The notes: generated from the sequence alone by a model not told the origin. DNA of 64,000 nucleotides from Crotalaria pallida (GCA_037953625.1 CM075653.1:7936001-8000000), one strand, 5' to 3'. Shown: positions 48,747 to 60,880, counted from the stretch's first letter. Made by a program: numbers and translations.

Positions 48747-50417
48747 TTTTATTTGTCACATAAGTTACATTCTTTTAAAAATTCAAAAGTCATTTATACT
48801 TTTTTTTCCAAGCATAACCATATTTATTATATCATCTTTTTTACCAATCATCTCTTCATCTTTCTTTAATATAATCTTTATACATTTATTATTATTTTCT
48901 CTCTATAAAACATATCAAATTCTTTCACCATTTACTCATTTCTTAATCTACATAAAATCTAAAAAAGAGTTGACTTATGAAATGAAACGAGTACTTAATA
49001 TAAAATAATCAACAAAACTATTTTAAAAAAATAAGACAATCAAATCAACAAAGATACATCACGTCATGTTAACTAACGCAATCCGCAGGCGACATGATTG
49101 GTAAAAAAAACATTTCTGCGTCATTGATTCCATTTTTGCTTAGAAAAAAAAAACGTTTCTACGTTACTGGCAATTTAATATAATTTTTATTATTTAACTA
49201 CATATAACTTGTTATTTTTATATTAAAAAATAGCCAATTATAATCATTATATTACCAAAAATCAAATAGTTAAGAAGTTTTCAATTAAAAAAATATATAA
49301 AATAATACTTTAAGAATGTTACATTTAGGTACTTAAATAATAAAAACACGTCAGCCAAATTTAACTACTGCACCCGTGCAATGCCCGGGCATGAATCTAA
49401 TTAAATTTTGAAATTAAAATAGTGATTCATAAAATTGAAAAATTAAATATTATCAACTAATTTTTTTAATAAGTATAAAATTTATTATTTTGATTAAAAA
49501 TAAGATTTGAGGATGTAAATTAACCAATTGAGACCTGAGAAAGTAAATAAAATCGAGAAAGTTAATATGATTCCACTATGTGATGATCTAAAAACTATGC
49601 AATAACCCTTTGGGGTTAACCTCATTGCATTCTTCTCTCGAAGTCTCCTCGCTTTTATGCACGAGGTTAAATCTAATTAAATTTTGAGGTTACACAAATT
49701 CATATTTAACATATAAATTATGATGGAAAGCAGTGAATGATACTCCTTTTAGTTTCATTTATAAGTAAAAATAAAAAAACATTCAACAGTCACAACTAAT
49801 GCTCTTAAATATAAAAAAAATTAACTAATTTTTTATTCTAAATACAACCATTATTAAAATATCCTCATAATGTGATTGAATCATTTAATTTTTGTTTTAT
49901 CCCAATATAAATTTACTAAAATAGTCTATATATAGCGTAGTACCCGTGCAATGCACGAGAATTAAATTATTACTATTTTTTAGGTAAGTATAAAACTTAC
50001 ATATTATTCAATAAAATTATTTTACCATGCAAAATTCAAAGTTATCATTAGCTAGTTTTGTTACTTCCAAATCTCAAATGAGAAATTATGTTGGTCAATC
50101 TACCTGTTATATATTTATTTATAAGAAGTTTTATATTTTTTATAAGAGTAACCGCTCTTTTGTTAATGGGTTTAGTTTTGTTAATTGTCAATTTTTTTTT
50201 TTTTTTAAGAATACAAACTCTACCTTTTGTAAATTTTAAGTTTGATGAAAGATAGAAAAAAAAAATGGGGATATACATATGTAAAGTTTTTTTTTTAATA
50301 TATTTTTAAAGAAAGTATGAAATCGGAGGAGTTAACATGATTGATTGAAAATATTCAAACATTATTGACGTGGTTCAAAATAAAAATATTTTAATGAATT
50401 AGTGTAAGTTAAAAAAT
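48747..50417. other. Intergenic; Helitron-like hairpins
   Basis: ACCCGTGCAATGCCCGGGC at 49372-49390 runs into ATGAATCTAATT, and ACCCGTGCAATGCACGAG at 49942-49959 is similar. Both resemble Helitron 3' hairpins. No gene is supported. Confidence 0.4.
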
Positions 50418-50426
50418 GATATAAAT

Positions 50427-50532
50427 GTTCGCGTAAGACAGCCCAGTTGGTGGCTGCAGGGACATTTATGATTTCTCTCTTCCCCAGGTCATGGGTTCTA
50501 GTCCCAGACCTCCCATGTAAACAAAAAAAAAA
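50427..50532 (+). mobile_element. Short tRNA-like SINE with 9-bp target duplication
   Basis: A-box-like CAGCCCAGTTGG and B-box-like GGGTTCTAGTCCC in tRNA spacing, then poly-A. GATATAAAT at 50418-50426 and 50533-50541. Only 106 bp, close to a tRNA head plus tail. Confidence 0.85.
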
Positions 50533-50906
50533 GATATAAATAAATTAAAATGGCTAATGAAAAAAATGTTTAGATCTCTTTTTAAATATTTAAATCAAGT
50601 TTCAATAATATTTAGTATACCATAAAAGATATAAAAAAAAATTCAAAATTATTTTATGTAAAACGTATCGGTTATACAAAAATTGTACTTATTAAACTGC
50701 AAATTTCGTCAATATCTTCTTTCTATTTCTTTTTCATTTTTGCCGTTAACGTTATTGAAATTATTGATTATCATTATGATTGAGAAAAATTGTTCATATT
50801 AATCCATAACACTACACACAGCATTCACTATTTTCTCTCCTAAAAACTAATTTGAATAAATTTCATGAATTACACAAAAAATTATGTAAGTTCAATAATC
50901 ATTTAA

Positions 50907-51412
50907 GGACTTATTTAAGTTTTAAGTCTCTGAACTTATGTGTTCTATTGGAATTGATCCTTAAACTTTTTTTTCCGATGTTTTAGGTCCTTAAACTTTG
51001 CTCAAATTTTAGTAATGGTCATTTTAACACTTAAGTGATTATATGACCGGTGGCATGCCTTGTTAACTTAACAGATGATGCCAAGTAAATTTTTTAAATT
51101 TAAAAAAGTTCGAATTTATTATAAATAATTAAAAATCATATCTTTTTAAAATAAAATCGAATCTTTAAATAATGTTTTAAAAATTAAATTTTTAATAAAA
51201 AAACATGTGGTGTCAAGTGACGTTATATAACACATTACTTGTCGATATTTCGAAAGTAACGTGACATATCATCAGCCATATTATTACTTAAGTGACAAAA
51301 TGATCATTTCCAAATATTTGAAAAAAATCTGAGACCCAAAGCATTGAAAAAAGGTTCAAAAACCAATTCCGAAAAAATACTTAAGTTTAGGGACTAAAAA
51401 CTTAAATAAGTC
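50907..51412. mobile_element. Mutator-type long-TIR MITE
   Basis: GGACTTATTTAAG and CTTAAATAAGTC face each other; the arms are about 170 bp and diverged. ATCATTTAA (50898-50906) and ATTATTTAA (51413-51421) match at eight of nine bases. Confidence 0.8.
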
Positions 51413-51645
51413 ATTATTTAATATTTCATTGTCCAACATATAAAAGTCATATAAGTACCAATAAATTTCTCATGGAACTGAATAAGCACCAAAGGATGAA
51501 TGGAATGTAGAAATATTCCTACAAAGTCATTCATATACTATGTTTAGCAGGAAAAAAAAATCGTGGAAGCATGGCATGGAAACATCTTATTTAACTAATA
51601 TGATAAGTAAAGCTAGGCATTTAATTACCTTAAGACCAACTCAAC

Positions 51646-51843
51646 TTTTTTTTTTTTTTACACCAACCGGTTCCTGGATCTGGTTTACCCAGAATCCGAC
51701 TCATCCGATCCGACCCAACTGAGCTCGCACTAAGTGGTAGGGGTCTTCATGTGAGGGGTTGCTTCATACCTAAGGCTCAAACTCGAGATCAGTTGGTTAA
51801 TAGACCAAGTGAGCTACCACTTGACCCATCATGTTGCCAAGAG
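51646..51843 (-). mobile_element. SINE with target duplication
   Basis: On the minus strand TGGGTCAAGTGGTAGC (A-box-like) and GATCTCGAGTTTGAGCC (B-box-like) lead to poly-A. CAACTCAACTTT occurs at 51637 and at 51844-51855. Confidence 0.8.
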
Positions 51844-51956
51844 CAACTCAACTTTAGGTATATGCATGATGAATGAATTGTTCAAAAGGTATAAAAGTGA
51901 TGTGTGCGCGTGCGTGTGATTCTGATTGCTTTTCAAAGCTAATACATGTCATTATT

Positions 51957-52847
51957 TGACTTTTTCTTTTTGAATCTCACTCTTTATTCCTTGGCCTCCA
52001 TTTGTATTATTATGGACGGAGTTATCTTTATTTTACCGACTTAAACAAGGCAAACGTGACTTTCCGATTTTAAATAGGCAAAAACAAATAAAACAATTTT
52101 TTCGACTTTCTAGAGTCGAAATTTTCTGACTTTGGAAAGGCGGAAGTGACAAGTGCATGTTTATAGTTTTGGCTTCTTTCCTTGCGTTATAACACTTGTT
52201 TAAATCAATAATTTCATTCTATTCAAGTGTATGTTTGAGTTTGAAAATGGGTTTATAGTTTTGACTTTCAATAATTTCATTCTATTCAAGTGTATGTTTG
52301 ATAATGGGTTTATAGTTTTGACTTAATTTCCTTGCGTGCCATGATGAAAAAGAGAGACTTTTTGGCCATTAAAAAAATGGGGTTGTCTATGTTTGATAAT
52401 GGGTTTATAGTTTTGACTTTCAATAATTTCATTCTATATATTCAAGTGTATGTTTGACAATGGGTTTATAGTTTTGACTTCTTTCCTTGCAGGCCTCAAC
52501 GATAAAGAGAGACTTTTTGGCCATTAAAAAAATGGGGTTGTCAAGGTGTTCACGAAAGATTAAAGAAAATGAGTGATCTTGTTTTAAGCTTCAAAAGAAT
52601 AATTTTAATATCCACTTGTTTTTCATAGACTGTTGCACTTGTTTACTGACCTGTCACTTCCGCCTTTCCAAAGTCGGAAAATTTCCGACTCTTTAGAGTC
52701 GAAAAAATTGTTCTATTTGTTTCTGCCTATTTAAAATCGGAAAGTCACTTCCACCTTGTTTAAATCGATAAAATAAAGGCAACTTCGTCCATAATAATAC
52801 AAACGGGGGCCAATGAATAAATAATGAGATTTAAAAAGAAAAAGTCC
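51957..52847. mobile_element. TIR element with about 210-bp arms and internal direct repeats
   Basis: The arms hold TGACTTTTTCTTTTTGAAT, GGACGGAGTTATCTTTATTTT and TCGACTTTCTAGAGTCG, mirrored on the right. The centre carries two or three direct copies of a roughly 120-base unit (TATGTTTGATAATGGGTTTA ... GAGAGACTTTTTGGCC) at about 52203-52545. Confidence 0.8.
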
Positions 52848-53146
52848 TCGTAAAATACCTTTTTATAAAATAATGCAACCACATACAATCATAATAATTA
52901 ATCGATGATGAGTTACGCAACTTGAAGAAAAGTTACTAATTCTAACAGCAAGAACATTCAATTTGTAAATAGTCACTATGACAATTATCGTGAGATATAT
53001 ATCCACGAGTTCACTGATCTAACCTTAACATAGTTTCACATCTTAACAACTCATACATGCTTTTTTCGACAGGTAATCAAGTGTTATAAAATTGGGTAAA
53101 AGCCTACCACAATAATAGAAGAAATTGGGTTTCTCCTAACAAAGGA

Positions 53147-53690
53147 TTAATGGTTATCCTCATACGATGCATATCCAGAAACTACAAATGCACCAACATT
53201 CAGTGCTCGAAGGAGACTATTTCCCTGAAAATGAAACTCAAAGGGAAAAGTATCACATAAAATCGCATGAATTGATGTCACATTTTAAAAAATATTAATT
53301 ATTATCATTAAATTAATTTTACTACCAAAGCAAGTAAACTAAGGGTGTAGTTGGTTGAGTAAAGTAGGAAACAATATAGAGCAAATTGAAAATTCAACAG
53401 CAACCACCAGTCTTTTTTAACTAAGTAATACCCCTCTAAAATAGATTATGAAAGCTGGCATACCAGCAATAACAGCACAGAGGAATAATGAAATATAACC
53501 AATAAAGTCAGATTAGTTAGCCTATAATTTAAGAACTCTTCTCACAAAACCTTCAGGATGGTATACCTTGTATGCCCGAAATGCAGTCTGGACCCTTGTT
53601 GCAGCAATAGTTTCACTTTTAATATCACTCAGAACAAAACTAGAGGAGTTGTGAAAATATCTTTGCATAAACCCTAAATCAAGATGTGCT
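53147..53690 (-). pseudogene. IQ67-domain (IQD) gene fragment
   Basis: An exon ending at 53567 on the minus strand encodes ETIAATRVQTAFRAYK and stops at a GTATAC donor. IQD calmodulin-binding scaffold proteins have just this IQ motif start, and their conserved intron falls right after it. The next acceptor (TTTCAG, exon from 53224) leads to a 25-residue frame (GNSLLRALNVGAFVVSGYAS) ending at 53147, which is not the expected continuation of the IQ67 domain. So the gene is truncated or has been joined to foreign sequence. A decayed upstream exon may lie at 53890-53990. Confidence 0.5.
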
Positions 53691-53899
53691 GATTTCGTAG
53701 TGCAATAACACGTAACTCAACATACCAAGAGACATATAGTAGACAGTGAACTAATTGAGCGTAACTTTTATTACTATTAAGAAAACTAAATAACACTTGA
53801 TTCTAAGAAAAAAATCTAAATCAGAGCTTTAAAAAATAACCAATGGTCATTTATTAACAAAAATAATAAAAAGGTTGGAATACACACTGAATTCACCGA

Positions 53900-54780
53900 C
53901 AACAGAGGGAGGTGCGGTTTCGACTATGATCTAGACGTATAAGTTTTCAGGTGCTTCTGCCACGAGAATTCCTTTGGCAACTATAGGCTTCTATCTCAGA
54001 CAGCAATAAACTTTAATTTCACAAAAAAGGAATGCAACAGTGAGAAGCTATAAATTCAAAGCTATATATATATACACATATATAAAGCACATTACCTTGA
54101 GAGAAGAACATCTCTCAAATCCTGAAATAAAAAAATAATAATAATTAGCAAACTAAAAAAATATGAACGAAACTACACCAAACATGGAACCACATGGCAT
54201 AACATTGATGATTCATGATCTTTACAAAAATCAAGCATAGATGCGAGACTCCTGGATGGGAAGCTGAATAAAAAATTATGATCTTCATTCACCAAAAAAA
54301 ATTATGATCGTCAGCAATATGAAATGAAGTGGCTACTCCCAATAATAAAACTCCAACATAGAGATTAGACAACAAACCCAAACATCAACAAAACACCAAA
54401 ACAAAGATTAAAGGGGAAAAAAATCAATACCAAATTCCAGTCATCAGCCAACCACAATCATCTCAAAGTATTACTGTTGTATTGTTCAACGCATTCTTCC
54501 CCGTCAAGCTCAACGGATTTGTTGACTATCAGACCCTTGCTTGTCACTTCTAATCCAATCAGCCTCTCCATCAATCTAGTGAAAATCTTAGGTGGTTTCG
54601 CTCTTATGCTGATTTCGTCGAAGGAATTAAATCAAGATGAAAAACCACTGTGAAATTATCAATTAGATTAGCAAATTATCCTTAAGTTATACCCACCGTT
54701 AAAAACCTTACCCCAAGCTTATTAACAAAAGTACAAACTTTGCATATAATGTGATTAAAGAACAAAGGGGTAAAAAGATT
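53900..54780. other. Possible exon remnants, unassigned
   Basis: On the minus strand 54620-54458 is open for some 50 codons (PPKIFTRLMERLIGLEV ...) without a family I recognise, and 53990-53890 has IVAKG and ETAPPSVVGEF blocks split by a stop. They may belong to the IQD-like gene; no firm gene model can be built. Confidence 0.25.
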
Positions 54781-54785
54781 TTGAA

Positions 54786-55284
54786 GAACAACAACAACTG
54801 AGTCTTTGTCCTACTAGGTGGGGTTGACTAGAGGTATCAAACTACGCTATAAAGGTCTATCATAAATCGTGTCTTTTGATAAGGCATTGATTGTCATATC
54901 CTTCTTAATTGTTTCACCTATCGTTTTTCTAGGTCTTCCTCTTCCTCTAGCCCTTGTAATACTCTCCATTTGGTCTACCCTCCTAACCGGGGCTTCCACC
55001 GGTCTCCTCCACACATGCCTAAACCACCTAAAACGAGATTCGACCATCTTTTCAACAATAGGGGCAACCCCAATTTTTTCTCGAATATACTCATCTCTAA
55101 TCTGATTTTGTCTGGTATGCCCACTCATCCACCGCAGCATCATCATTTCTGCTACATGAAGTTTATTCTCTTGTGCACCCTTTGCCGTCCAACACTCTAT
55201 CCCATATAACATCGTCGGTCTTATAGCAGTGCGGTAGAACTTTCCTTTAAATTTAAGACTTTGAACAAACAAATATAAAAACAT
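54786..55284 (-). mobile_element. LINE 3' end (ORF2 C-terminus), 5'-truncated
   Basis: The open frame 55284-54847 encodes the tail of a plant non-LTR ORF2: KGKFYRTAIRPTMLYGIECW, MMMLRWMSGHTR and GRGRPRKTIGETIKKD. It is followed by a TAGTAGGACAAAGACTCAG-type end and a (TTG)n tail near 54790, as in these elements. The reverse transcriptase part is absent, the usual 5' truncation. Confidence 0.88.
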
Positions 55285-55452
55285 TCTATATTAACATTTC
55301 AACCTAATTCACTCAGTAGTTAAAAAGCAAAATGAGAATAAAAATTAGTACCCCATTCGCCCACGACTTTTCACAAAGAGTTGGTAATCAATTTTGTACC
55401 CTTACTTATCTTATATCCTAATATGCTAACAAACTCAACAACAAAGAAAATA

Positions 55453-55737
55453 CTCCCTCCGGGTTGTATTATAAGCAAATTCAACCATTTTTACGCTTAT
55501 TAAGGAGGTTAGTTGATTGTATTTAATTTTCTCAAATTTATAAAAAATAGAGGTATTTAACGAAAGTAATATTAGGAATGAAACAAAAATTAATTAAGAT
55601 TACAATTTTCTAGTAACGTTTTAGGAAAGTGGCATTGGGAATGAAACAAAATTTAATAAAGTTAGTTATTTTTGCTTATATTTTAAACCAAGAGAAATAT
55701 GTTTTTTGTTGCTTATAATTCGAGCCGAAAGGAGTAA
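55453..55737. mobile_element. Stowaway-like MITE
   Basis: TACTCCCTCCGGGTTGTATTATAAGC at the left faces GCTTATAATTCGAGCCGAAAGGAGTA at the right. Related to 8329-8597. Confidence 0.8.
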
Positions 55738-56524
55738 ACCTTTAAGAAAATACTAGTAATTCCATTAAGTTTGACCCAACAAAGTTAACAAATACTAGCA
55801 ACCCCGAAAAAATTATTCACTGCCATCAATTCTGCTTGACCATCAATTCTGCTTGACCTTAGCAGAAATTAACTCATAGCTGCTGCTTCCATTATGCACA
55901 CTCCCATATCTAGACCTCATAATTGTGTATTTGACTGTTAAATAAATTCAGTATCAAGGTGTTTTTGTTCCAATCCTATTATTTGGACATCGGGATATAG
56001 GGTTCAAAACTATTCTCACTTATTTAACTAAAAAGTCCAAAATGCCCTTTTTTTTCTTGGCAAATTCACTTCCACCTCTCTCTCTCAACATTCACTCCTG
56101 ACTCTCTCTCTCTCTCTCACAACCCTGCTCTTCTTTTCCTTTGTTCTTCATCGTCTCACCGGCTCTCTCTCTCTCTACCCGTTGCCTTGCTATATCTCTC
56201 TCGCAGTTCCTCTTTCTCTTTTGCGGTTCCTCGTTGGTTTTGTCATCCCTCGCTTTCTCTTTGTCGTTGTCGGTGGTTCCTCTCTCTCAATACATTATGC
56301 TATATGTTAGAAAAGATCAATAACGACAAATTTCTCAATTTTGGTACTACTACTTTTACTAAGGAATTTTTTTAATGAGTGTAATTAATTGAATGACTTT
56401 CTCAGTTTTGGTACTTCAATTGGTACTTCATTTGACCATTATTTCATAACTTCCTCAATTTCAGTTTGGGGTTAACATGTTTCCTTTGCATTATGTCTTG
56501 CCATGTTTAGATTCATATTTGGTA

Positions 56525-56794
56525 TTCCCTCCGTTCTTAATTATAAGGCCTTTTTGGGGATTTTACATCCATTAAGAAAGTGGAATAATTTAGTTAATTG
56601 TATTGGAAATGTGAACTTTTGATATGTAATTTCAAAATTACCCCTATTAATATTATTGGGAATCTAAAAAAGTGTTAAATAAATAGGGGTGTTTGTGAAA
56701 AAAAGTAATTAATGATCATTGAAAATTGGTATGAGGCTTTATAAATAGGGACAAAATAAAAGTGTCAAGATGACTTTATATTTAGGGACGGAGG
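56525..56794. mobile_element. Stowaway MITE with TA duplication
   Basis: TTCCCTCCGTTCTTAATTATAAGG faces TTATATTTAGGGACGGAGG, with TA at 56523-56524 and 56795-56796. The body matches 41096-41361. Confidence 0.92.
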
Positions 56795-57442
56795 TAGTAC
56801 TTCATTACCCTTCAATGTGTGTGCTCCAATATTAGCATTCTCATGAACAAGAACCACTCTTTCAAAACCCGAAGAAGAACAAAAGGGCATGCTGTGTGTA
56901 ACCATAGAACCTTGCTTGATCAACTTTACATAGCTTATGTTTTAAACCAACCATTTTCAATCGTCACATAGCTTTTGGCTTACTGAAGAAAAATTATAAA
57001 TAGTATTGAATTTTGTTTATCATGCATGTATGTAGTACTTGTTTATTGGTAGTCAGTGCTTCTTGGCTAATTCTTTGACTAAGGATCCTAGTTTTAGAGC
57101 AGCACTTGTTGCTGCCATATCAGGAATAACATTGCACAAGAACTGGTTTTACAACAACACTTGAGTTTTATGTATGTATGGAGCAGCACTATTTGATTAA
57201 ATGCATCACTCTTAATGCATATTTTATACTTGTTGTGTATTATTATGTGATTCTATTATTGTGGAGTTGTTATGCAATGTTTTATTTATCTTTATATTGA
57301 AGTGTTCGTATTATGTTAGTAACTGCTGAAAAATGTTAGTAACTTACACATATTTGTGCAAATGTGAGATGTTTGTGACAAAATCTTTGTTAACTTGTAA
57401 CAAATGTGTTTCTTTCTAGACACAACTAATCAATTCCGTAAG

Positions 57443-57812
57443 ATTTTCAAAATTTATCCACGAATTTCTCTATGTTAATTCCTCGAATAAAATTTTTAAA
57501 ATTTATCCACTTACTGAATGTTTGATAATGTTTCAGGTATTACTCACAAACATGAGGTACAAGTTACTTTGTGGATGGATTATGCATCTTGACAACGCCT
57601 AAAAAAAGAATTTTGGAGAAAGCAATTACAAATAAATAGGATGAATTTCTTGGAAGAATTTTGAAGTTTTGTATTAAAAATATTGTATTATTCTATATAT
57701 ATAATGGAAACATGTTGTAAAATGTATGTGGATAAATTTTGAAACATTATCAAACATTCAGTAAGTGGATAAATTTTGAAAATCTTATGCGAAGAATCAA
57801 CATAGAAAAATA
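57443..57812. repeat. Inverted repeat
   Basis: AAAATTTATCCACTTACTGAATG at about 57499 and AACATTATCAAACATTCAGTAAG on the right are inverse copies; the arms are about 95 bases each with about 200 between. Confidence 0.75.
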
Positions 57813-58641
57813 ATAAGCAAAAGGTTATATAATAAATATATAAAATCTTTTGCAAATTAGTTATATATAATCCATTAATTGACATTTATTAAAGAAAAAG
57901 GTTGACCAATAATAAACAATCAACTCATTATATAACCTACATTACGACTCTTTGAGCTTTTATCCTCGTCCTCACTAATACTCAATAATGTGCAAACCCA
58001 ATAATATGCATAAATCACTAATACTCAACAGCAATTTCAAACCTGAACCATTCATGCCATTTTTAATTTTTGTCTTCATAGATGAAGACTTTTAAGAGAG
58101 GATTTGTTTTTTTATCTATTTTAATTTGTTAAGAACATTGAATAAGGATTTGAAAACCTAATTTTATTTGGCACAAAAATTAGGGATTTGAAATCCAAAT
58201 TCTATTAATATCTACATTCCTCCAATTAGAGACACCGATAATAGGATTCCCTACTTTATAAGAGCTAAGGAAGAGGAGAAATCACTGAATGAAGAGAAGA
58301 ATTGTCAAGAGGAAGAGAGCCACCAGGGATACGAGGAGGAGAAGTCACCGAACGTGAGGGAAATGAGCGAGAGAGAGCCACCAGCAAAGAGAAGAAGGAA
58401 AACAAGTCACCACCACCAAAGCACGAGAGGAACACGGGTTGGAGAGAGAAAGACAAGAGTTGAAGTGATAGAGGAGGAGTACAAGTTGGAGAGAGAGGCA
58501 TGAGTTAAGAGTGATAAAGGGAGGAGCTACATATTCCAAATGAAAGGAGGGTGATGAATTTTTTACTTACTTTTTAGTGAAATACAAAAACAATAATAAT
58601 AAAAAAACACACACAGCTGTACATCTAAACATACGGTGTAA

Positions 58642-58828
58642 CCACCCAAATGGGTTTGGCCTAGTGAAGCATGCTAAGACCATAAGGATATTGAGAACTC
58701 ATAAGACGATAAGGTCAGAGGCTCAAATCTTTGTGAGGAACATCCCTTGGGAAAACAGACACACCACCCATGTTGCTCCAGGCGCCGGGACTGTGAAGTT
58801 CCCCTCCACAGTTTATGTACCCAAAAAA
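58642..58828 (+). mobile_element. SINE with 11-bp target duplication
   Basis: ATACGGTGTAA at 58631-58641 and 58829-58839, perfect. A-box-like TTTGGCCTAGTG and B-box-like GGTCAGAGGCTCAAATC in tRNA spacing; A-rich tail. Confidence 0.9.
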
Positions 58829-58890
58829 ATACGGTGTAATAGTAAGTGTCACATACAGATTTTAAGTTAACATTTTCGTATGTTAAATAG

Positions 58891-58995
58891 GCTTGTCAAA
58901 CGATAGATCAAATTTACCTCCCTGACTGTGAAGCGTATGCATCTTGTGAGCCTTGTCCAATGTGTCTTGGTGCAATTCGTTTCTCAAGAATTAAG
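58891..58995 (+). pseudogene. Stray copy of deaminase exon 4
   Basis: 105 bases with three differences from the live exon at 36586-36690, open in frame, with both splice borders kept and the SCEPCPMC zinc-ligand block intact. Two residues change: Leu to Ile, and Met to Ala before YASCEPC. Flanking intron sequence is also copied, at least from 58880 to the AT run at 59054. No other deaminase exon is in the vicinity within the window. Confidence 0.9.
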
Positions 58996-59051
58996 GTCAA
59001 CCTTTCACTACCTTCATTTTTTCTGAAATTCACATACGTAAATTCTGAACA

Positions 59052-59053
<2 letters not shown>

Positions 59054-59127
<74 letters not shown>
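59054..59127. repeat. Long (AT)n microsatellite
   Basis: 37 AT units, between the exon 4 copy and the MULE end. Confidence 0.97.
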
Positions 59128-59129
<2 letters not shown>

Positions 59130-60003
59130 ATTGCTAACATGAGTACACATCTTTTTTAAAAAGATCATCTTAGCATAGTGTCCCAAATCTTTTAGACAAA
59201 AAGACCCTTTTTAGATTTGAAGATATAAATTTAATAATAGTGTTATTTTAGTAAAATAATTATTATCCTAATTAAAAAACTAAAAAAAAAATCCTCCCAA
59301 ACCCCCCAAATCCCAAAACTACTATCAGATCTACTTTTTTTCATAATCCTAATCAAACTCTCTCTCTCTCTCTACGTTATCTCTCCCAAACCCAAGCCGC
59401 CACCACCCCTAGCCACTGCTCCCCCACCCACCGCCGACACCCACCGCCGTCAACGATCTTCCTTGCGCCGCCGGTTCTCACGCTGTGCTGTTCGCGTTCC
59501 TCCGGTTCCTCTGCCGGGCTGTTCGCTTCCGTCGTTGCGTTCCTCCGCCGGGCTGTTCGCTTCCGCCGTCGCTTCCACCGCGTTCCTCCGCCGGGTCCGT
59601 TCTTCCGCCGGGTCATAAAATATCATACAGACGTGATTATTGATATAACCCAGCCAATCCAACCTGCAAAATTAATTGGATGAGTAAATCACCACTATGA
59701 AGCAGACATGGGTCTTGGGGCTTACTTTCTTTCCTAGTACGTGATTAAGATGCCTTAAAAAGTTGGATATGGAATATTACCTCAGGTTAAAAAGTGCACA
59801 GACAAGTTGCCCAGATCTGCAAAACGGTTGATGAAAAGTTAACAAGTTGAAACCAAGAATCATTAATTCGGGGGGAAAGAACAACTACTATTTCTCAAGC
59901 AAAAATGTAATGTAGAAATTATGCATCAAAGTGTTTGTATTTTTGATTTCATTGTAATTATTTTGTGTTGGAAGACTTATTTCTTTTACTGAGTTACTTA
60001 TCC
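59128..60003. repeat. Left terminal inverted repeat region of the MULE
   Basis: Includes a GC-rich tandem section (CGTTCCTCCGCCGGGCTGTT units, 59480-59620) and a (CT)n run at 59358-59378. The part 59625-59870 has no clear partner on the right. Confidence 0.7.
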
Positions 60004-60880
60004 TGTGTAATTACTTGATACTTCAATAATATTTGATACATACTCCTTTCTTTTCTGTTCTGGCTTTCTTTCTGTTCTGGTTTATTCCTTTATTTGATAC
60101 AGCATTGATGCTTCAAGCAAAATTTTTATCAACCACATGAAGGACTATGGAGTTCAATAAAACCATTCTTGCTTTTTTTTTATATTGGACATAACATCTC
60201 TTATCGTAATATATTAAAATAAGAGGAGGAAGAAAGAGTCCAAGAAGTTCCCTTTATGACTTGAATATTCATTATTGTCGCAGGAGTAGGCTAGAAGGAT
60301 TAAATTTGGTCATGTTACTGTGATATAATTCCTTTAACAAAGTGTTATATTTTGAAACTATGGTCATGTTCGTGAGGCAAAAGTTATTATCATCGTAACA
60401 ACCACTTTCATTTCTCTGTTTTCTACTCATACATTCAAATACCATTGTTAATTATGTTAGCTCAATCGCTTACACATTTCAAAACTACAAAACCAAAATG
60501 TTATTCTTTTTTTTATTTGCTGAAGAGAAATAAACAAGAAATAACAACAAAGCAAGTGAATCAACTTTCCATTTCACCCTTCAAAACATGTTCATATGTT
60601 CTCATTACTAAGCTCTAAGCACGCAAAATAGTCGCGCACTCAAAAAAACAAAATTTAAAATAAATATATAAGCAAATGTAGGCAATAATAAACAAAAAAG
60701 TCTTCGCTTCTTGAACTTCGTTTCTTATGAACTGACATTATCCTTTAAGGTAACTTTCTCCAACCCTTCGTCGTCCTATTAAATCACAAGAAAAAGAGTG
60801 TTTATAAGAAAAATACTCACTTAATATTATAACATATTTATCAGTAGATTGAAACAAATTAAGTATAGATTAAAACATAC
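60004..60880. other. MULE interior, 3' of the transposase
   Basis: The transposase reading ends at 60881 with TAAGTATG, which is also a good splice donor, and an acceptor (TTTAATAG) at about 60782 leads to a short frame ending near 60734. So a last small exon may lie here. Confidence 0.4.

Larger units (their letters stand above)
55740..58600. other. Gene-poor region with repeats
   Basis: Holds the repeat shared with 38755 (55950-56130), a (CT)n-rich stretch at 56100-56290, a Stowaway MITE, an inverted repeat at 57443-57812 and a purine-rich stretch at 58260-58560. Open frames in the CT-rich and GA-rich parts look like low-complexity artefacts. Confidence 0.5.

Noticed and set aside
56141..56375. 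Open frames rich in Ser and Leu
   Set aside because: They come from a CT-repeat tract.
58265..58539. Minus-strand Ser/Pro-rich open frames
   Set aside because: Produced by a purine-rich low-complexity strand; no splice or family support.
59377..59662. Arg/Gly-rich open frames in the GC-rich block
   Set aside because: Lie in the MULE inverted repeat, in repeated units.
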